Source of the DNA: Salvia splendens
Taxonomy: Eukaryota; Streptophyta; Magnoliopsida; Lamiales; Lamiaceae
DNA length: 64,000 nt
Reading direction: 5' to 3'
NCBI RefSeq assembly: GCF_004379255.2
Contig: NC_056048.1
Location: 14,283,197 to 14,347,196 of the forward strand
Within the stretch, counting starts at the first letter, position 1, and each line of letters starts with the position of its first letter. Of the stretch, positions 12,842 through 24,668 are shown piece by piece. The notes beneath the pieces are model-generated. The model saw only the letters and a program-made list of their open reading frames with translations, did no database searches and had not been told where the DNA came from. The position numbers were made by a program, and so were the translations under genes.

Positions 12842-13718
12842 TGCATTTTACTTTTATAGTATTTGCTTAGTAGTAAATTATTGTTTCCATTCCATATTTA
12901 ATTGTATTTGTTGTTGGCGTAGACAGTATGACTACTAGATTGTAGAGTAATGCATTGGATATTGGTTGTTACTGTTATATTAATTATACTGCAAATTGAA
13001 TAAATTAAAATGCATTCATACTCACAGTAATATGCAATTATGTATACTTTGGAAAGCAAGGCCATTATACAAAATATAATGCAAATTCATATACAGAGGA
13101 AAACTAATTATAATGTGAGGTTTTGAAAAGCAAGCAATTATTTCGAATAAAATGCAAATTCGTATGAAGAAGCAAACAACTTTTTAATTGTAATGTGCAA
13201 ATCAAGAATGTAGCATCAAAAAGATTGATCAACTTCCATTATTTTACTTCTATAGTATTTGCTTAGTAGTAAATTGTTGTTTCCATTCCATATGTAATTG
13301 TATTTTGTTGTTGGCGTAAACAATATGAGTACCAGATTGTTGAGTAATGCATTGGATATTGCTCGTTAATGCATTGAATATTGCTCGTTAATGCATTGAA
13401 TATTGCTTTTTAATGTTATATTAATTATACTAAAAATTATGAATAAATTAAACTGCATTCACACTCACAGTAATATGCAATTATGTATACTTTGGATAGC
13501 AAGACCTTTATACGAAATAAAATGCAAATTCATATACCGATGAATTTCGTAAATGCAAATTCATATACAGACAGATGAAAACTAATTACAATGTGAGGTT
13601 TTGAAAAGCAAGCAATTATTTCAAATAGAATGCAAATTCGTATGAAGGAGCAAGCAACTTTTTAATTGTAATCTGCAAATCAAGAGTGTAGCATCAAAAA
13701 GATTGATCAACTTCCATT
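12842..13718. repeat. Tandem duplication of about 0.4 kb with internal short repeats
   Basis: 12842-13240 is repeated at 13241-13718, both ending in GATTGATCAACTTCCATT. The second copy is about 80 bp longer because of internal duplications, including three copies of a 22-bp unit around 13345-13415 (TAATGCATTGAATATTGCTC). Its nature is unknown. It could be part of the LTR or flank of the copia relic to its right. Confidence 0.8.
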
Positions 13719-13936
13719 TGCCTACTGGCTTCTTCAAAACTACACCTACGCTACTATTGAAAATATAGAGATGGTAGTAATTTCTTGTGTATTGATATCA
13801 CACTGCTAAAGCCTAGTTATAGGACAATTTATATTGTATTTTTGGTAGTAAATATTCTAATTCTACGCTATGTAATGATGTATCAATTACACATTAATTG
13901 GGTATCAATCATGCACTAATTGCATATTTTCTTGCC

Positions 13937-16440
13937 TTATTCTCCTTTAGGTAAGTCTTCGTGACACTCCTCCTCAAGTTGAGCAACGGCATCTCCGATG
14001 CTTAACTTGCTCAAGACTTCCTTAAATATCTTGGGGTTTACAGCCTTGGTAAGAATGTCTGCGAATTGATTTTCAGATATGACAAATGGAAATTCTACAA
14101 TCCCTCCTTCGATTTTTTCTTTGATAAAGTGACGATCCACTTCCACGTGCTTCGTTCTATCATGCTGAACCGGGTTCTCGGAGATGCTGATAGCTGCCTT
14201 GTTGTCGTAGAATAGCTGACTTCTTCTTTTGGGAGGAAGACCAATCTCAGTGAGTAAACGCCTTAGCCGCATAACCTCTGTTAGATCACTCTTGATTCCT
14301 CGGAATTCAGCCTCGGCACTTGATATTGCTGCCACCTTCTGTTTTTTGCTTTTCCAAGTGACTAAATTTCTTCCAACAAAGGTAAAGTATCCTCCAGTAG
14401 ATTTTCGGTCTATCGGGTTGCTTGCCCAGTCAGCATCGGTGTATCCATCCACTTCAGGATCATCATTCTTCCTTAGCAAGACTCCATGACCTGCAGTCCC
14501 CTTCAAATATCTAACCACCCCTAGTGATGCATTCATGTGATGTTCTTGAGGTTTGTGCATGAACTGACTTATGACTCATACTGCTTAGGATATGTCTGCC
14601 CTTGTGTGGGCGAGATATATTAGCTTGCCGACCAGCCGCTGATATTCTTCTCGATTGGAGAGTTTTGCTCCATCTTCAAATCTCAGTCCATGGTTCACCA
14701 TGAGTGGTATGTCTGCCGGTTTGCAGTCGAGGAGCCCGGTCTCTGCGAGGAGATCCAACACATACTTTTTCTGTCACAGGAATATCCCTTCTCTGGATCG
14801 AAGCACTTCAATCCCTAAGAAGTATTTTAGAGCTCCCAGATCCTTCATCTCGAATTCCTGGAATAGGTTTTTCTTCAAGTCCTCTATTTCATCTTCATCA
14901 TCCCCCGTTATGATCATATCATCCACATAGATGATTAGACATGCCATCCGGACACCTCTTCTTTTTATGAACAAAGTGTGGTCTGATTGGCTCTGAGAGT
15001 ATCCATACTTGTTCATGGCTTGTGAGGATCTCCCAAACCATACTCTAGAGGACTGTTTTAGTCCATATAGAGTTTTCTTCAACCTGCACACCTGCCCTTT
15101 TCCGAATTCATCCGAGTATCCTTGAGGAGCTTCCATGTACACTTCTTCGTCTTTCTTTAATTCTCCATGTAGGAAGGCATTTGTTACGTCGAACTGATGC
15201 AGCTTCCAATCCTTGCAGGCAGCCACTGAGAGCAAGGTTCTGACTGTATTTATCTTTGCCACTGGAGAGAAGGTTTCCTCATAGTCAATCCCATAGGTTT
15301 GAGTGTACCCTTTTGCCACCAACCGTGCCTTGTACCTCTCGATAGATCCGTCTGCCCGCCGTTTGATGGTGAACACCCATCGGCATCCTACTGGTTTCTT
15401 TCCTTCTTGTAGGCTGCATTTTTCCCAAGTATTGTTCCTAAGAAGTGCATCCATCTCCTTTTTCATCGCCTCTCGCCAGTGCTGATGTTTCATTGCTTCC
15501 TCAGCTGATCGTGGAAGATCCTCTTCATACGAGGCTACTTCAAAAGCTCGAGCCATCTCAGTTAGGTATCCAACTAAGAGGTTTACCATAGAGTACTTTG
15601 TTCTGCGTCCCTTCCAGTCAGGTGAGTATCTCTTTGGAGGCACACCCCTTATGCTTCTTGGCGGCAACTCAAATATTCTGCCACTCACACCAGCCTCTTC
15701 GCTTGTGTCATCTTCCTGTCTCACATGGTTAGTATTAAGCTGAGGGGTGGTAGCATTTTCAGGATTACTAACCTCAGGAATCGTGGACGGGTCTGACGGC
15801 GAGGCTAGTTCACTGGCTTCGCAAGGTTGATCATGGGATGAAAGTGTAGTACCGCAGCTCGCATCGTCTGTTGGACCATCTTCTGACACAGGACTTGGCA
15901 ATGGCATTAGGGCAGAAAGCTGGTCAGAATGCTGGTCTGGATTTGGGCTTGGGAACCAACTTAGCGGGTCACTAACGGGTTCTGAACCCTTTTCCTCCCC
16001 CTGACTGCTAAGTTGGGCATAAAAGTATTCGTTTTCCACAAAATCACAATTCATGGTCACGTAGAGACGTTTGGCTTTTGGATCGTAGCGTCGATATCCT
16101 TTTTGATCCTTCCCATATCCTACGAAGACACACTTAACTGAACATGGAGAGAATTATGTTCGATCATGTTTTGGTATGTGGACAAAGATGGAACACCCAA
16201 AAATTCTGGGGTCGAGTGTAAGTGGTGGTGGGATCTGGTTGTGTGTAGAGAAGGCGTCGAAGGGAGTTTTAAAGTTTAGGATGTGGGTAGGTAACCGATT
16301 TAGTAGGTATACTGAGGTGGCTACTGCTTGGCCAAAAGGTTTTAGGTACTTGTGAGTCGATTAGAAGGGCTCTAGTCATTTCTAGTATTTTCCTGTTTTT
16401 CCGCTCATCGACCCCATTTTGCTCGGGAGTATGTGGAAAC
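13937..16440 (-). pseudogene. copia pol: integrase tail, reverse transcriptase, RNase H
   Basis: One minus-strand frame runs almost throughout. About 16440-16060 is the integrase tail (GQAVATSVYLLNRLP, CVFVGYGKDQKGYRR), with a stop near 16160. 16060-14774 is the RVT_2 reverse transcriptase with RWVFTIKR, QFDVTNAFLHG, LYGLKQSSR and the catalytic YVDD. 14773-14561 continues the domain through three stops (14776, about 14590, about 14577). 14560-13937 is RNase H (GYTDADWA, SSAEAEFRG, ADILTKA). The order integrase-RT-RNase H is diagnostic for copia. The stops and truncation make it non-functional. Confidence 0.9.
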
Positions 16441-16524
16441 GTAGTTTGATGAACTAACCCTCTTTCAGAAAAAACTGTTGCATTTTTTAGTTTACAAATT
16501 CCCTCCCCCCCCCCCGTTATCGGA
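13937..16524 (-). mobile_element. Ty1/copia retrotransposon relic, truncated
   Basis: Contains the 3' part of a copia pol on the minus strand: integrase end, reverse transcriptase, RNase H. Its upstream part (gag, protease, most of integrase) is missing because Athila element B starts at 16525. No matching piece is found to the right of B. I could not define an LTR on the left. A short C run lies at 16505-16515 near the junction. Confidence 0.85.
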
Positions 16525-17298
16525 TGATAAGGCTCATTTCATGCATCGGTTTAAGGGAGAAATGTACTCTACTTGATCGGTTTATCGCGCAAAGCAAGTG
16601 TTAAATGTGCAGGAATGCCGCTTGACCAAGGCAACAAGGCCAAACTGATCAAGTAAGTACAATAGGCGAAAAAAACCAGATTTCGGGGGAAGTTGATCAA
16701 GGGGAGTAACCAAGCAGTTAAGGAGAGGACCACTAGATTTCAGAAGAAGGACACGCGAGGCTATGAGCTAGATGGTGCGCAGCATTCTGTTATCAAGGAC
16801 AACGTTCTAGAAGAGGACACGTGCTGAAATATGAGACGCAAGGACGGAGCTGAGTCACGAATCTGTGCTGAAAAGCGTCGTCATTGTAGAAGGAAAACAC
16901 ATAGCAATCAATGAGTCGCTCACTCTCAGCATGAGCGAATATTTCCTGCCAAGATCGTTATCCAGATGGAGGTCGCGCTGAGCTTATAAATAGAGGATGT
17001 GTCACCACAAGAAAGAGATCCGTTCCTTTACTTTGCGTCGTAGTTTAGCTTAGTTCAGTTCTCTAGCTTAGTTCAGTTTTCTAGATAGCTTAGCTTAGCT
17101 TAGATAAAGTGTTGCTTAGTTAGAAAGGGCGATTGAAGAAGCGCTGCAGAATACTTGTTATCTGTCGGCGTATTCTTAAGTTTCCCGCGGAGAATCTTCT
17201 CGGTTTTACTTACTTTCATAGTTTCCAGAGTGTTAGCTTATCTTAAATTTCGCGTTGTAATGGGTTTAGTTTTAATCGGAGTTATTTCCGTTACTGCT
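16525..17298 (+). repeat. Element B 5' LTR, first part
   Basis: Starts TGATAAGGCTCATTTCATG, sharing its first bases with the LTRs of A and D. It is interrupted after the CTGCT at 17294-17298, where A inserted, and resumes at 31090. The whole LTR is about 1145 bp. Confidence 0.85.
16985..16992 (+). promoter_or_regulatory. TATA box of the B LTR promoter
   Basis: TATAAATA about 460 bp into the LTR. The same motif occupies a similar place in the LTRs of D and E, so this is the likely U3 core promoter. Confidence 0.6.
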
Positions 17299-18764
17299 TG
17301 AAGTGCTCTGGAGAACCGTGTGTGCTTTTATGCTAGGTCGAGCTTCTCGAACTAGAGAATCCGATAGATCACAAGGTCTAGGAACTCTGAGAATCTCATA
17401 AGTCTCAGTCGTTGGACACACAGACTCCGCATTCAAAACCCTCAACCCACTATACTATGAATTAGCACAGGGAAGTAGGGATCGATCCCACGAAGATGGA
17501 TGCGTAAGAAAGCATTTAGAAGACTCTGGAAAGGTGTATGGCTGCTGCCACGCAAATTTGGGTTGAGGTATAACTATTACTAGACTCAGAAACAAAATAT
17601 GACTCTGGACCTAGGAAACTAAAAACATCATGCTAACATCGAACATCCTCATAACTACAAGATATTAAACTAACTTCCTAGACTGGGCAAACAACTTCCT
17701 AATTTAGCTAGACAGAAAGCGAGTAAACAGTGGGACCACGTTCCAGAAATAACAAGTACGGAATAAAAGCTGCAAATAACAAAGTACAAATTTAACTAAC
17801 AACGACGAGCATCTTATCACCTGAATCAAACGCGAACATGAAGAAAGCAGAGCACAAATCCAGATTCAAGCAAAATGTAAAAGTTCGGACGTCGAAAACT
17901 TGCAATTAGCCGAAAATAAAACAGATCTACATATGCGAGACGGAATGAAATGAAAACATGAAACTCAGGCATCGACCATAACTAACTCTGTTATGATCCA
18001 AATGTCGGATGCTTAATCCACTCCGGATCCAAGCATTCCGAACCCAACAACCCACAAAATCAACTCCATAACTTTCAATTCAACATATCTGCCCCGATCG
18101 ACACAAGCTTCCAACAATTTCCACTCAAACTCAGTAAACCAACGCAAAATCAAACATCCAATTCAGTAACTATGTCAAATTTGAAACCAATCGCATCCAT
18201 AATCGAAAGCAACAACAGCAAAGTAATTCGGAAATAGAAAATGCATAGATAACGAGAATCCAACAGAAAACAAAGCCAAGCTTCGAACGGCGAAGCTCGG
18301 TGAAATTCACGATTGCAAAAATAAATTGAAATCAAATAATTGTATCTTTTCCCTCCGTGAGGACGGTGTTACCCAACTACTTCAGCAAAATGAAACCCGA
18401 AACCCCCCTCAAGTTCCCGATAAAACAAGTGTGTAGAGTGTGCGAGTAAGCTAAGAGAGCTAAAAGTGCCGAGAGACGAGCCACCTCAAAAAGTCCTTGC
18501 TCTCCTCTTTATATAGGTGCGGGGTTGATCTTCTGGAAGCCTTCGCAGAAATCTCTATTCTGCCCTTCAGCATCCGTAATCTTCCTCCGTCTACTCATTT
18601 TTCCTCAATGCTCACTTTTATCGCCATTTCCCATCACCATGCAAATCTTCCTCCTTCTTCCTAGGCCTGACGAAACTCTCTACACACCTGGCTTAAAAGA
18701 TGTGTTAGACCCCGTAAATACACGAATTTAACCCCTTAATCAATGCATGAAATTAGCCTTATCA
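17299..18764 (-). repeat. Element A 3' LTR
   Basis: 1466 bp. On the minus strand it begins TGATAAGGCTAATTTCATG and ends CAGAGCACTTCA. It pairs with 29629-31084. A minus-strand TATATAAA lies at 18508-18515. Confidence 0.95.
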
Positions 18765-19755
18765 AACTACTCACACTTAAACCATACTTGTCCTCAAGTA
18801 TAAAGACAAGAAAACGAAATAAGGAGAATTTCAATGCATGATCATCCTATGACCGACTTTACAAACACAACCGAAACACAAACTCCTAGATCTAGACACA
18901 CTAACAAACTAACAAAGAGAAAATAAACACTTAAAGAAAAACACGAAGAAAACACAAAGGCATGAACTAGCTTCAACTTTTGGGCAACCGTCCCCACAAG
19001 CTTAAGGTCTATCCGATTCGTCTACAGTCTCCAAATCCTCCCCTTTCATTCTTCTACCTCATCGGTCTGTCAGTTCGTCAAGAGAGCCTTTTGACTTCCC
19101 AATTGTTGGATTCGCTCGACCGCTCATTCCTCACCAGGAATGTTAGGATCGATTCACTCTTAAGTCAAAGTTATACCACTGATGCGTCGGGTTATGAGAG
19201 TTTCTCCTTTCTATAATCCTCCTTTTCACTTCCTGGGTCAGGTTACTATTGCTTCATGCCCTTAGGAATTTCTCTTTTGCTACCATATTTTCCTGGTCTT
19301 CGTCCAGCTTATACCTCCGAATTTTTTATTTTATTCCTTCCCTAGACTTTGTCTAGCTTATACCTCCTTTCCTGGACTTCGTCCAGCTTATACCTCCTGA
19401 ATCAATTTTCTTTGTTTTTTTAATTATTTTTACCCATTTTCTCTCCTTCTGACTCTACTCCCTAAGCATCAAGTGGCGGCCCCTTTTTATACAAGTTAGC
19501 TCACAAAGTTTCGGCTTATAACTCACTCTTATAGAGGGGCTTCACAACTAGGTTATCTAAGGCATCCTCTATCGTCCTTACTTCATTCAAACCGACTTCA
19601 GCTTATTAAGGAAACATGCCTCAAAGTTGACATGCATCCTATCTTCAATTGCTCTTACTAAGGGAATCTTGCCTTATTATATTCACTAGCTCATGCGACA
19701 CAAAAAAAAACTAGACCTAAAGACACCTATTCACCTTAAAAACACAACTGTACGA

Positions 19756-19808
19756 CTCCCTCCCCCTCCCACTTCACTCAAGCTTGTCCCCAAGCTATCC
19801 TAGTGAAG
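19756..19808 (-). other. Conserved hairpin with internal polypurine tract (element A)
   Basis: On the minus strand: CTTCACTAGGAT, the small hairpin GCTTGGGGACAAGC, then TGAAGTGGGAGGGGGA. The CTTCA and TGAAG arms can pair around it. It is conserved in D (61980-62033) and weakly in E (41160-41213). It resembles an internal polypurine tract about 1 kb upstream of the 3' LTR. Confidence 0.6.
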
Positions 19809-19879
19809 GGGGGAAACAGGGGAGTACAAGACAGATAATCATGAAACACATAACAATAGACACGCATAAACAAAACAAA

Positions 19880-19920
19880 CTTCTCACACTTAGACCGAGC
19901 AACGGGCTAAGTGGGAGAAA
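19880..19920 (-). other. 41-nt stem-loop (element A, copy 2)
   Basis: On the minus strand: a 14-bp stem, CTCCCACTTAG against CTAAGTGTGAG at its core, a 1x1 mismatch, the upper stem CCG/CGG and the loop TTGCT. Same architecture as the copies in D and E. The upper stem differs by a paired change. Confidence 0.75.
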
Positions 19921-19963
19921 GCACATCAGCTATAAACTAAAACATGCCCAAAAGAAACTTAAA

Positions 19964-20003
19964 CTTCTCACACTTAGACCAAAATTGGGCTAAGTGGGAG
20001 AAA
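19964..20003 (-). other. 40-nt stem-loop (element A, copy 1)
   Basis: Same 14-bp lower stem as its neighbour, upper stem CCA/TGG and a four-base loop (ATTT). It lies about 390 bp after the post-pol ORF on the element strand. Confidence 0.75.
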
Positions 20004-20389
20004 GTACATAAAAACGCAGACAAATATATACATCACAAGGCATGCTGGAATAAAAAGCACAAACACAAACAGCAAACACATAAACACGTAAATACAAAAA
20101 CTGAGAGTAAAGTTACTTGGTCAAGGGGATCTCAATTCGGGGTTTGGTTCCCGCGGGAGCCAAGCTTCGGTGGAACGTAGGGTCGGGTTACTTTTGCTTT
20201 CTTCCTCGCCGGCGACTCCAACTTATCCTCCTCTTTCTCACTTCTCGTAGACATTGACTTCTTTACTCACATGGGCTTCAATGCAGACGGGGTTGTCAAG
20301 GGCTTAGACGCTGGTGGGGGAAGCTGGATGGAGGAACTTCCTTACCCTGGCGGCTTGGACACACTGCTAGGTCCAGCGGGTAATTTCAT

Positions 20390-22752
20390 CTAGGTCCCGG
20401 AAAAGTTCTCCTTTAGCCATTTCGTCATCATCATCATCATCATTAGGTTCACGGCCTCCGCCATACGATCGTTCTGTGTAGATGACTTTCCCACCAAGAC
20501 AGTGATGCGCCCCTTGAGGGCCTGCATCTCCTCCCTGACTCCGCCGAGTTCTTTCCTCATCTCGGTCATCTCCTTCCGGACGTCATTGAGCTCCGTTTGC
20601 ATCAAACCCATCTCCTTTTGAACTGCACCCAGTTCCTTGTGCATCACACTCACTTCCGTTTTCATCTCCTCGTACTCAACACTGGTAAGCGCTTCGGCAA
20701 CATCCTGTACTGGCTTAACTGGGGGTTCCACTCTGCCGACCTCATAAAAGCACACATCTTTCCCGTGCATGTATAACAAGCCTTTGTTGAAAAAGTAATC
20801 CACACTGAAAAGCTCCGGAGGCTCACACATCACTACCTCAGGCGTAGATTTAGCAATCTTCATTATCGAGTTTCGCTGGAGGTAGGCACCTAGGAGGTGA
20901 CACGTATACATGTGGCGGGAAGGATTTGCGGCCATCTGATGGCAGGCCTGGGCTAACCAATAGCCCAGATGCACTTTCACGCCATTGGCCATGCACCATG
21001 TGAAATAAAGATCCGTTGTAGTCAAGGCAGAGTTAGCAGTCCCCATCAAGTTGTAACTGATAAATGTCTAGGCAAAACGGAGAAGGCGGTTTTCGATATG
21101 GAACGCCTTCGAGTAGCTCGTCTTGAACTGTCCCTCTTTCGGATGCGTAACAAACTCCCAGGCAGCCTGCGGTTTGAATCCGGGCGTATACTTTGGGGCT
21201 CCTACCATCCTTTCATTCCATATGCCGTCGTCATCCTCTGCAGCGTGAACAAACCCATCCTGAGGGACCATTCTCTAAGACTCATCTCATGTTCTTCAGT
21301 AAAAAGGCGAAAAGTGATAGAATCCGCATCCAGATCAGTGGTGGGCTTCAGGCGGAAGGTGGAGAAAAACTCCCGGGCAAGTGCTATTGGCACTTCCGCA
21401 TCACAATGCTTTAGAAGCCAGTCGAATCCTATCGCGCCAATGTACTGACGAAATTCCTCGTCGGAGTCTATCTCCTCCAACTCCTCCTAAACATATCATT
21501 TTTCGGACTTTGCTAGCTTTCCGGAACCACATCTCTCCTTGTACGCTGCCTTTCTCTTGGGATCTTCGAACTTTCCCATAGCTTCCAGTAACCCATTCGT
21601 TATCCAGACTTCAGCTGGCTCGAAATTTAACTCTTCCTCGGGCTCTTCTATATCCTCTTCTTCGGGATCACTAGACGAAGGAGGGCCGGCTAGTTCCTTG
21701 GCAAATGGCACTTTAGTAGGGGCTAGGAGTTGAGCTTCCAAAGCTTTGCCCTCCCTAGTCTGCTTGGACTTTTTGACCCAGGAAGTGGCAGCATGTTTGC
21801 CCTTCCTTTTTCTCTCTGCCGCCAGGCGGTGCTCTTCTGCCACGTCTTGTTCGCCGCCAGACCTAGGGGCTTCTGCCTCCAACTCTCCCTCTGTTGTAGG
21901 TAGAGTGAGATCTTCAATCTCATCACTCAAGTTTCGCTGGGCCCTACGCCTTGCCGCTCGTTTGTCCACCGGTGAATCTGCGCTCATCGGGTTATCGTCC
22001 AGATCTATCACCAAGTTCGGCCCACTCTCCTTGGGCTCCGAAACGTTATCAAGAATGAGGGCATCTCCCCCCTCAGACAACATAGGGGTCACCCCCTCAA
22101 TGTAGACAGGAGTTCCCCCCTCAGCAACTTTCGGATCAGAAATTAGGGCTTCACCACCCACGAGCCTTTCTGGGGTTTCCTCCTCAACAGTCTTCTCAGA
22201 AAAAACAGGGGTTTCCCTCTCAATCAAACCTTCAACAATAACAGGGGTTTCCCCCTCCAAAACACTCGCAGAAATAACAGGGGTTTCCCCCTCCAAAACA
22301 CCAACAAAGGGCTCCCCCTCAGTTACACCTTCAATACCAACATGGGTTTCCCCCTCACAACCGCTAGCAGAAATAACAGGGGTTTTCCCCTCAACGACAC
22401 GTGCAACCCTGCGATCACCAGCCGCTATTTGCTCCACCCCTGCAGTCAGATCCGCCTCCTGTCCCTGTTCTGCGCCAATCGCGGCGTCTTCCGTTGGTGC
22501 GCTGGCGGACGGTTCGGCTACTGCATGTACGACAGCGGGTTGAGCCGTCGAATCTTCCGAGATTTGCGGTGGTGGTGGTGCGGTGGTTGTCGACGCGGTC
22601 GGTGTTGTTTTTTCCATCATCGTTGTGAACATGACGAAAGCCTTCATCGCCTCTACCGGACCGCCGAATTTCTGCATTAAGTCTACCATGAACGTCGCCG
22701 CACTTGAATCGGCAGATGTGGTGGGGTTTTCTGCATTTGGTGCGTTCTCCAT
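20390..22752 (-). pseudogene. Element A post-pol ORF (Athila 'env-like' position)
   Basis: Begins at ATG 22752 (MENAPNAEN). The N-terminal ~420 codons (to 21496) are acidic and contain about nine imperfect EGETPV-like repeats (22080-22400), then a basic stretch. After two stops it continues (21480-21202) with a segment like the Pfam 'putative plant transposon protein' domain (IGAIGFDWLL, LAREFFSTFRL, SITFRLF). A frameshifted part (21271-20390) has YFTWCMANGVKVHLGYWL and CHLLGAYLQRN, then a long coiled coil of RKEM/REEM heptads and a poly-Met run from a (CAT)n microsatellite. No signal peptide or clear membrane segment is seen, so an envelope role is unsupported. The function is unknown. Confidence 0.75.
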
Positions 22753-23325
22753 GACTTGAATCTGAAAATTACACAAAGAACTTGGAAGAAATTTTCCGAT
22801 TAGGGTTAGAGAAAGATGGGTATTGCGAGAGTGAATTGGGAATTTTAGGGTGAGAGAAAATTAGGTGTGTGGAAAATAAAGGGATAAGGAGAGAAATAAG
22901 CGTTTTGGGTAAGGACGGGACGGTTTCAGGCGTGATGTAAGCAACCGTACGTTTTTCCATAAAGTTAAAATTTGAAATTCGAACCTTTACCACTTCCCTC
23001 CAAACTAAAATTTCTCTGCCCCATGTAAATGCTGTCTCTCTGCAATACCACACTTAGATGAAAATCAGTAAAAATGAAACGCCAAACTCCCAGGTCAAGG
23101 ATTCACATGTGACAAAACAGTTTCCCTAAGGAGTCTGGTGTTTCGAAAATATTTTTGGAAGATTAGAATTTTTTTCTTTGTTTAGCATTTTTTTTTGAAA
23201 AGCAATTAAACTATTTACACTTTCAATTGAGTACTCCCGAGATCCTCTAATTCAGTATGTAGATTAAAATGCATTCCCACTTACCTGACCCAGGAATTCT
23301 TCGAGAGTACTCCTTTCTAGGCCAC

Positions 23326-24660
23326 TTAGGTGATAATAGAGAGTGCGCGTAGTGGCACTTCCTCCACTACGCACAACTCAGAATTGTCCCTAAAAACCTT
23401 TACCCGATGACCATTGACAAGGAAAGGAGTAGAGTTTGAGGCACTGCCCTGGATTTCCACAGCTTTGTTTGCTCGAAGGCCAACAATAGTGTATGGCCCG
23501 ATCCAATTGGACTTCAACTTCCCAGGCATCAGCTTGAGCCTGGATTGAAAAAGGAGGACCTTCTGACCCACTTGTAGTTCCTTGACCCGGAGATTTTTGT
23601 CATGCCAGAGCTTCGTCTTCTCCTTGTACCACATTGCAGACTCATATGACTCCAGTCTTAGCTCTTCCAGCTCTTGAAGTTGTAATTTTCGTTCTTCCTC
23701 GCAGGAGTGGGGTTTCATATTGATCTCCTTGACCGCCCAATATGCCCGGTGTTCTATCCCCACGGGCAAGTGGCACATCTTGCCAAACACTATCATGTAG
23801 GGTGACATCCCAATAGGCGTTTTGTATGCTGTCATGTACGCCCATAATGCATCTCCAAGCCTCTTACTCCAATCCTCCCTTGACGGATTCACCGTCTTCT
23901 CCAATATCGCATTTATCTCCCTATTGGAGATCTCTGCCTGCCCATTAGACTGAGGATGGTACGGGGTGGAAAGTCTATGGTGGACTCCGTACTTCCTCAT
24001 CAAAGCTTCTATGGTTCGGTTACGGAAATGCGTCCCTTGGTTAGATATAGTCGCTCGGGGCAAGCCGTACCTGTTAAAAATGTTAACCCTAAGAAATTTA
24101 GCCACCTTTTTGGCTTCACAAGACGTAGTAGCCTTGGCCTCTATCCACTTTGAAACATAATCCACAACCACAATGATGTATGTATTTCCGTACGAAGATG
24201 GGAATGGACCCATGAAATCCATTCCCCAGACGTCGAATACTTCTCAAACGATTACTGGGACTTGTGGCATTTCATCTGTTTTAGAAATTCCCCCTGTTTG
24301 CTGGCATCTCTCACAGTTATGACAGAATTCAAAGGCATCCTTTTGTAACGTAGGCCAATAAAATCCACTATCTAGGACCTTCCTCGCAGTCTTCCTTGGT
24401 CCAAAATGACCTCCACACTCCAATGCATGGCATGATTAAGCACGTCCATCTGTTCCCATTCGGGGATACATCTCCTGATCACCTGGTCAGCTCCCATCCT
24501 CCACAAGTAAGGATCGTCCTAGAAATAATATTTTGCCTCGCTTTTGAACTTCATCTTCTGGGCCCGGGAAATTTCTTGTGAACTGGGCACCTCCCCTGTG
24601 ACTAAGTAATTTGCCAGGTCTGCGAACCAAGGCTCAGTGTTCAGATGACATTTCCCTTTC
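23326..24660 (-). pseudogene. Element A integrase
   Basis: The main block 24222-23326 (298 codons) carries the rve core. The first Asp is in WGMDFMGP (just upstream), the second catalytic position reads ISNQGTHF, and the Glu is in NGQAEISN. The C-terminal part has [17 protein letters not shown]. The zinc-binding N-terminus (about 24660-24380) is frameshifted relative to element D and has a TGG-to-TAG stop at 24529-24531. A TGA near 24246 breaks the link to the core. Asn at the second acidic position would abolish catalysis. Confidence 0.88.
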
Positions 24661-24668
24661 TCAGAGTC

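Larger units (their letters stand above)
18765..20389 (-). other. Element A 3' noncoding region with stem-loops
   Basis: No ORF of substance. On the element strand it holds, in order, two 40-41-nt stem-loops (20003-19964 and 19920-19880), a hairpin plus polypurine block (19808-19756), three repeats containing the palindrome CTGGACTTCGTCCAG (19397-19291), and an ACTTGAGGACAAGT hairpin (18801-18784) just before the LTR. The same kinds of elements recur in D, and partly in E. Confidence 0.75.

Noticed and set aside
14229..15485. Several plus-strand ORFs over the copia relic
   Set aside because: They are antisense shadows of the RT/RNase H frame on the minus strand.
19880..20003. Repeat with spacer that could suggest a CRISPR-like array
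   Set aside because: Plant nuclear context, only two or three units, and each unit is a hairpin in a retrotransposon 3' region.
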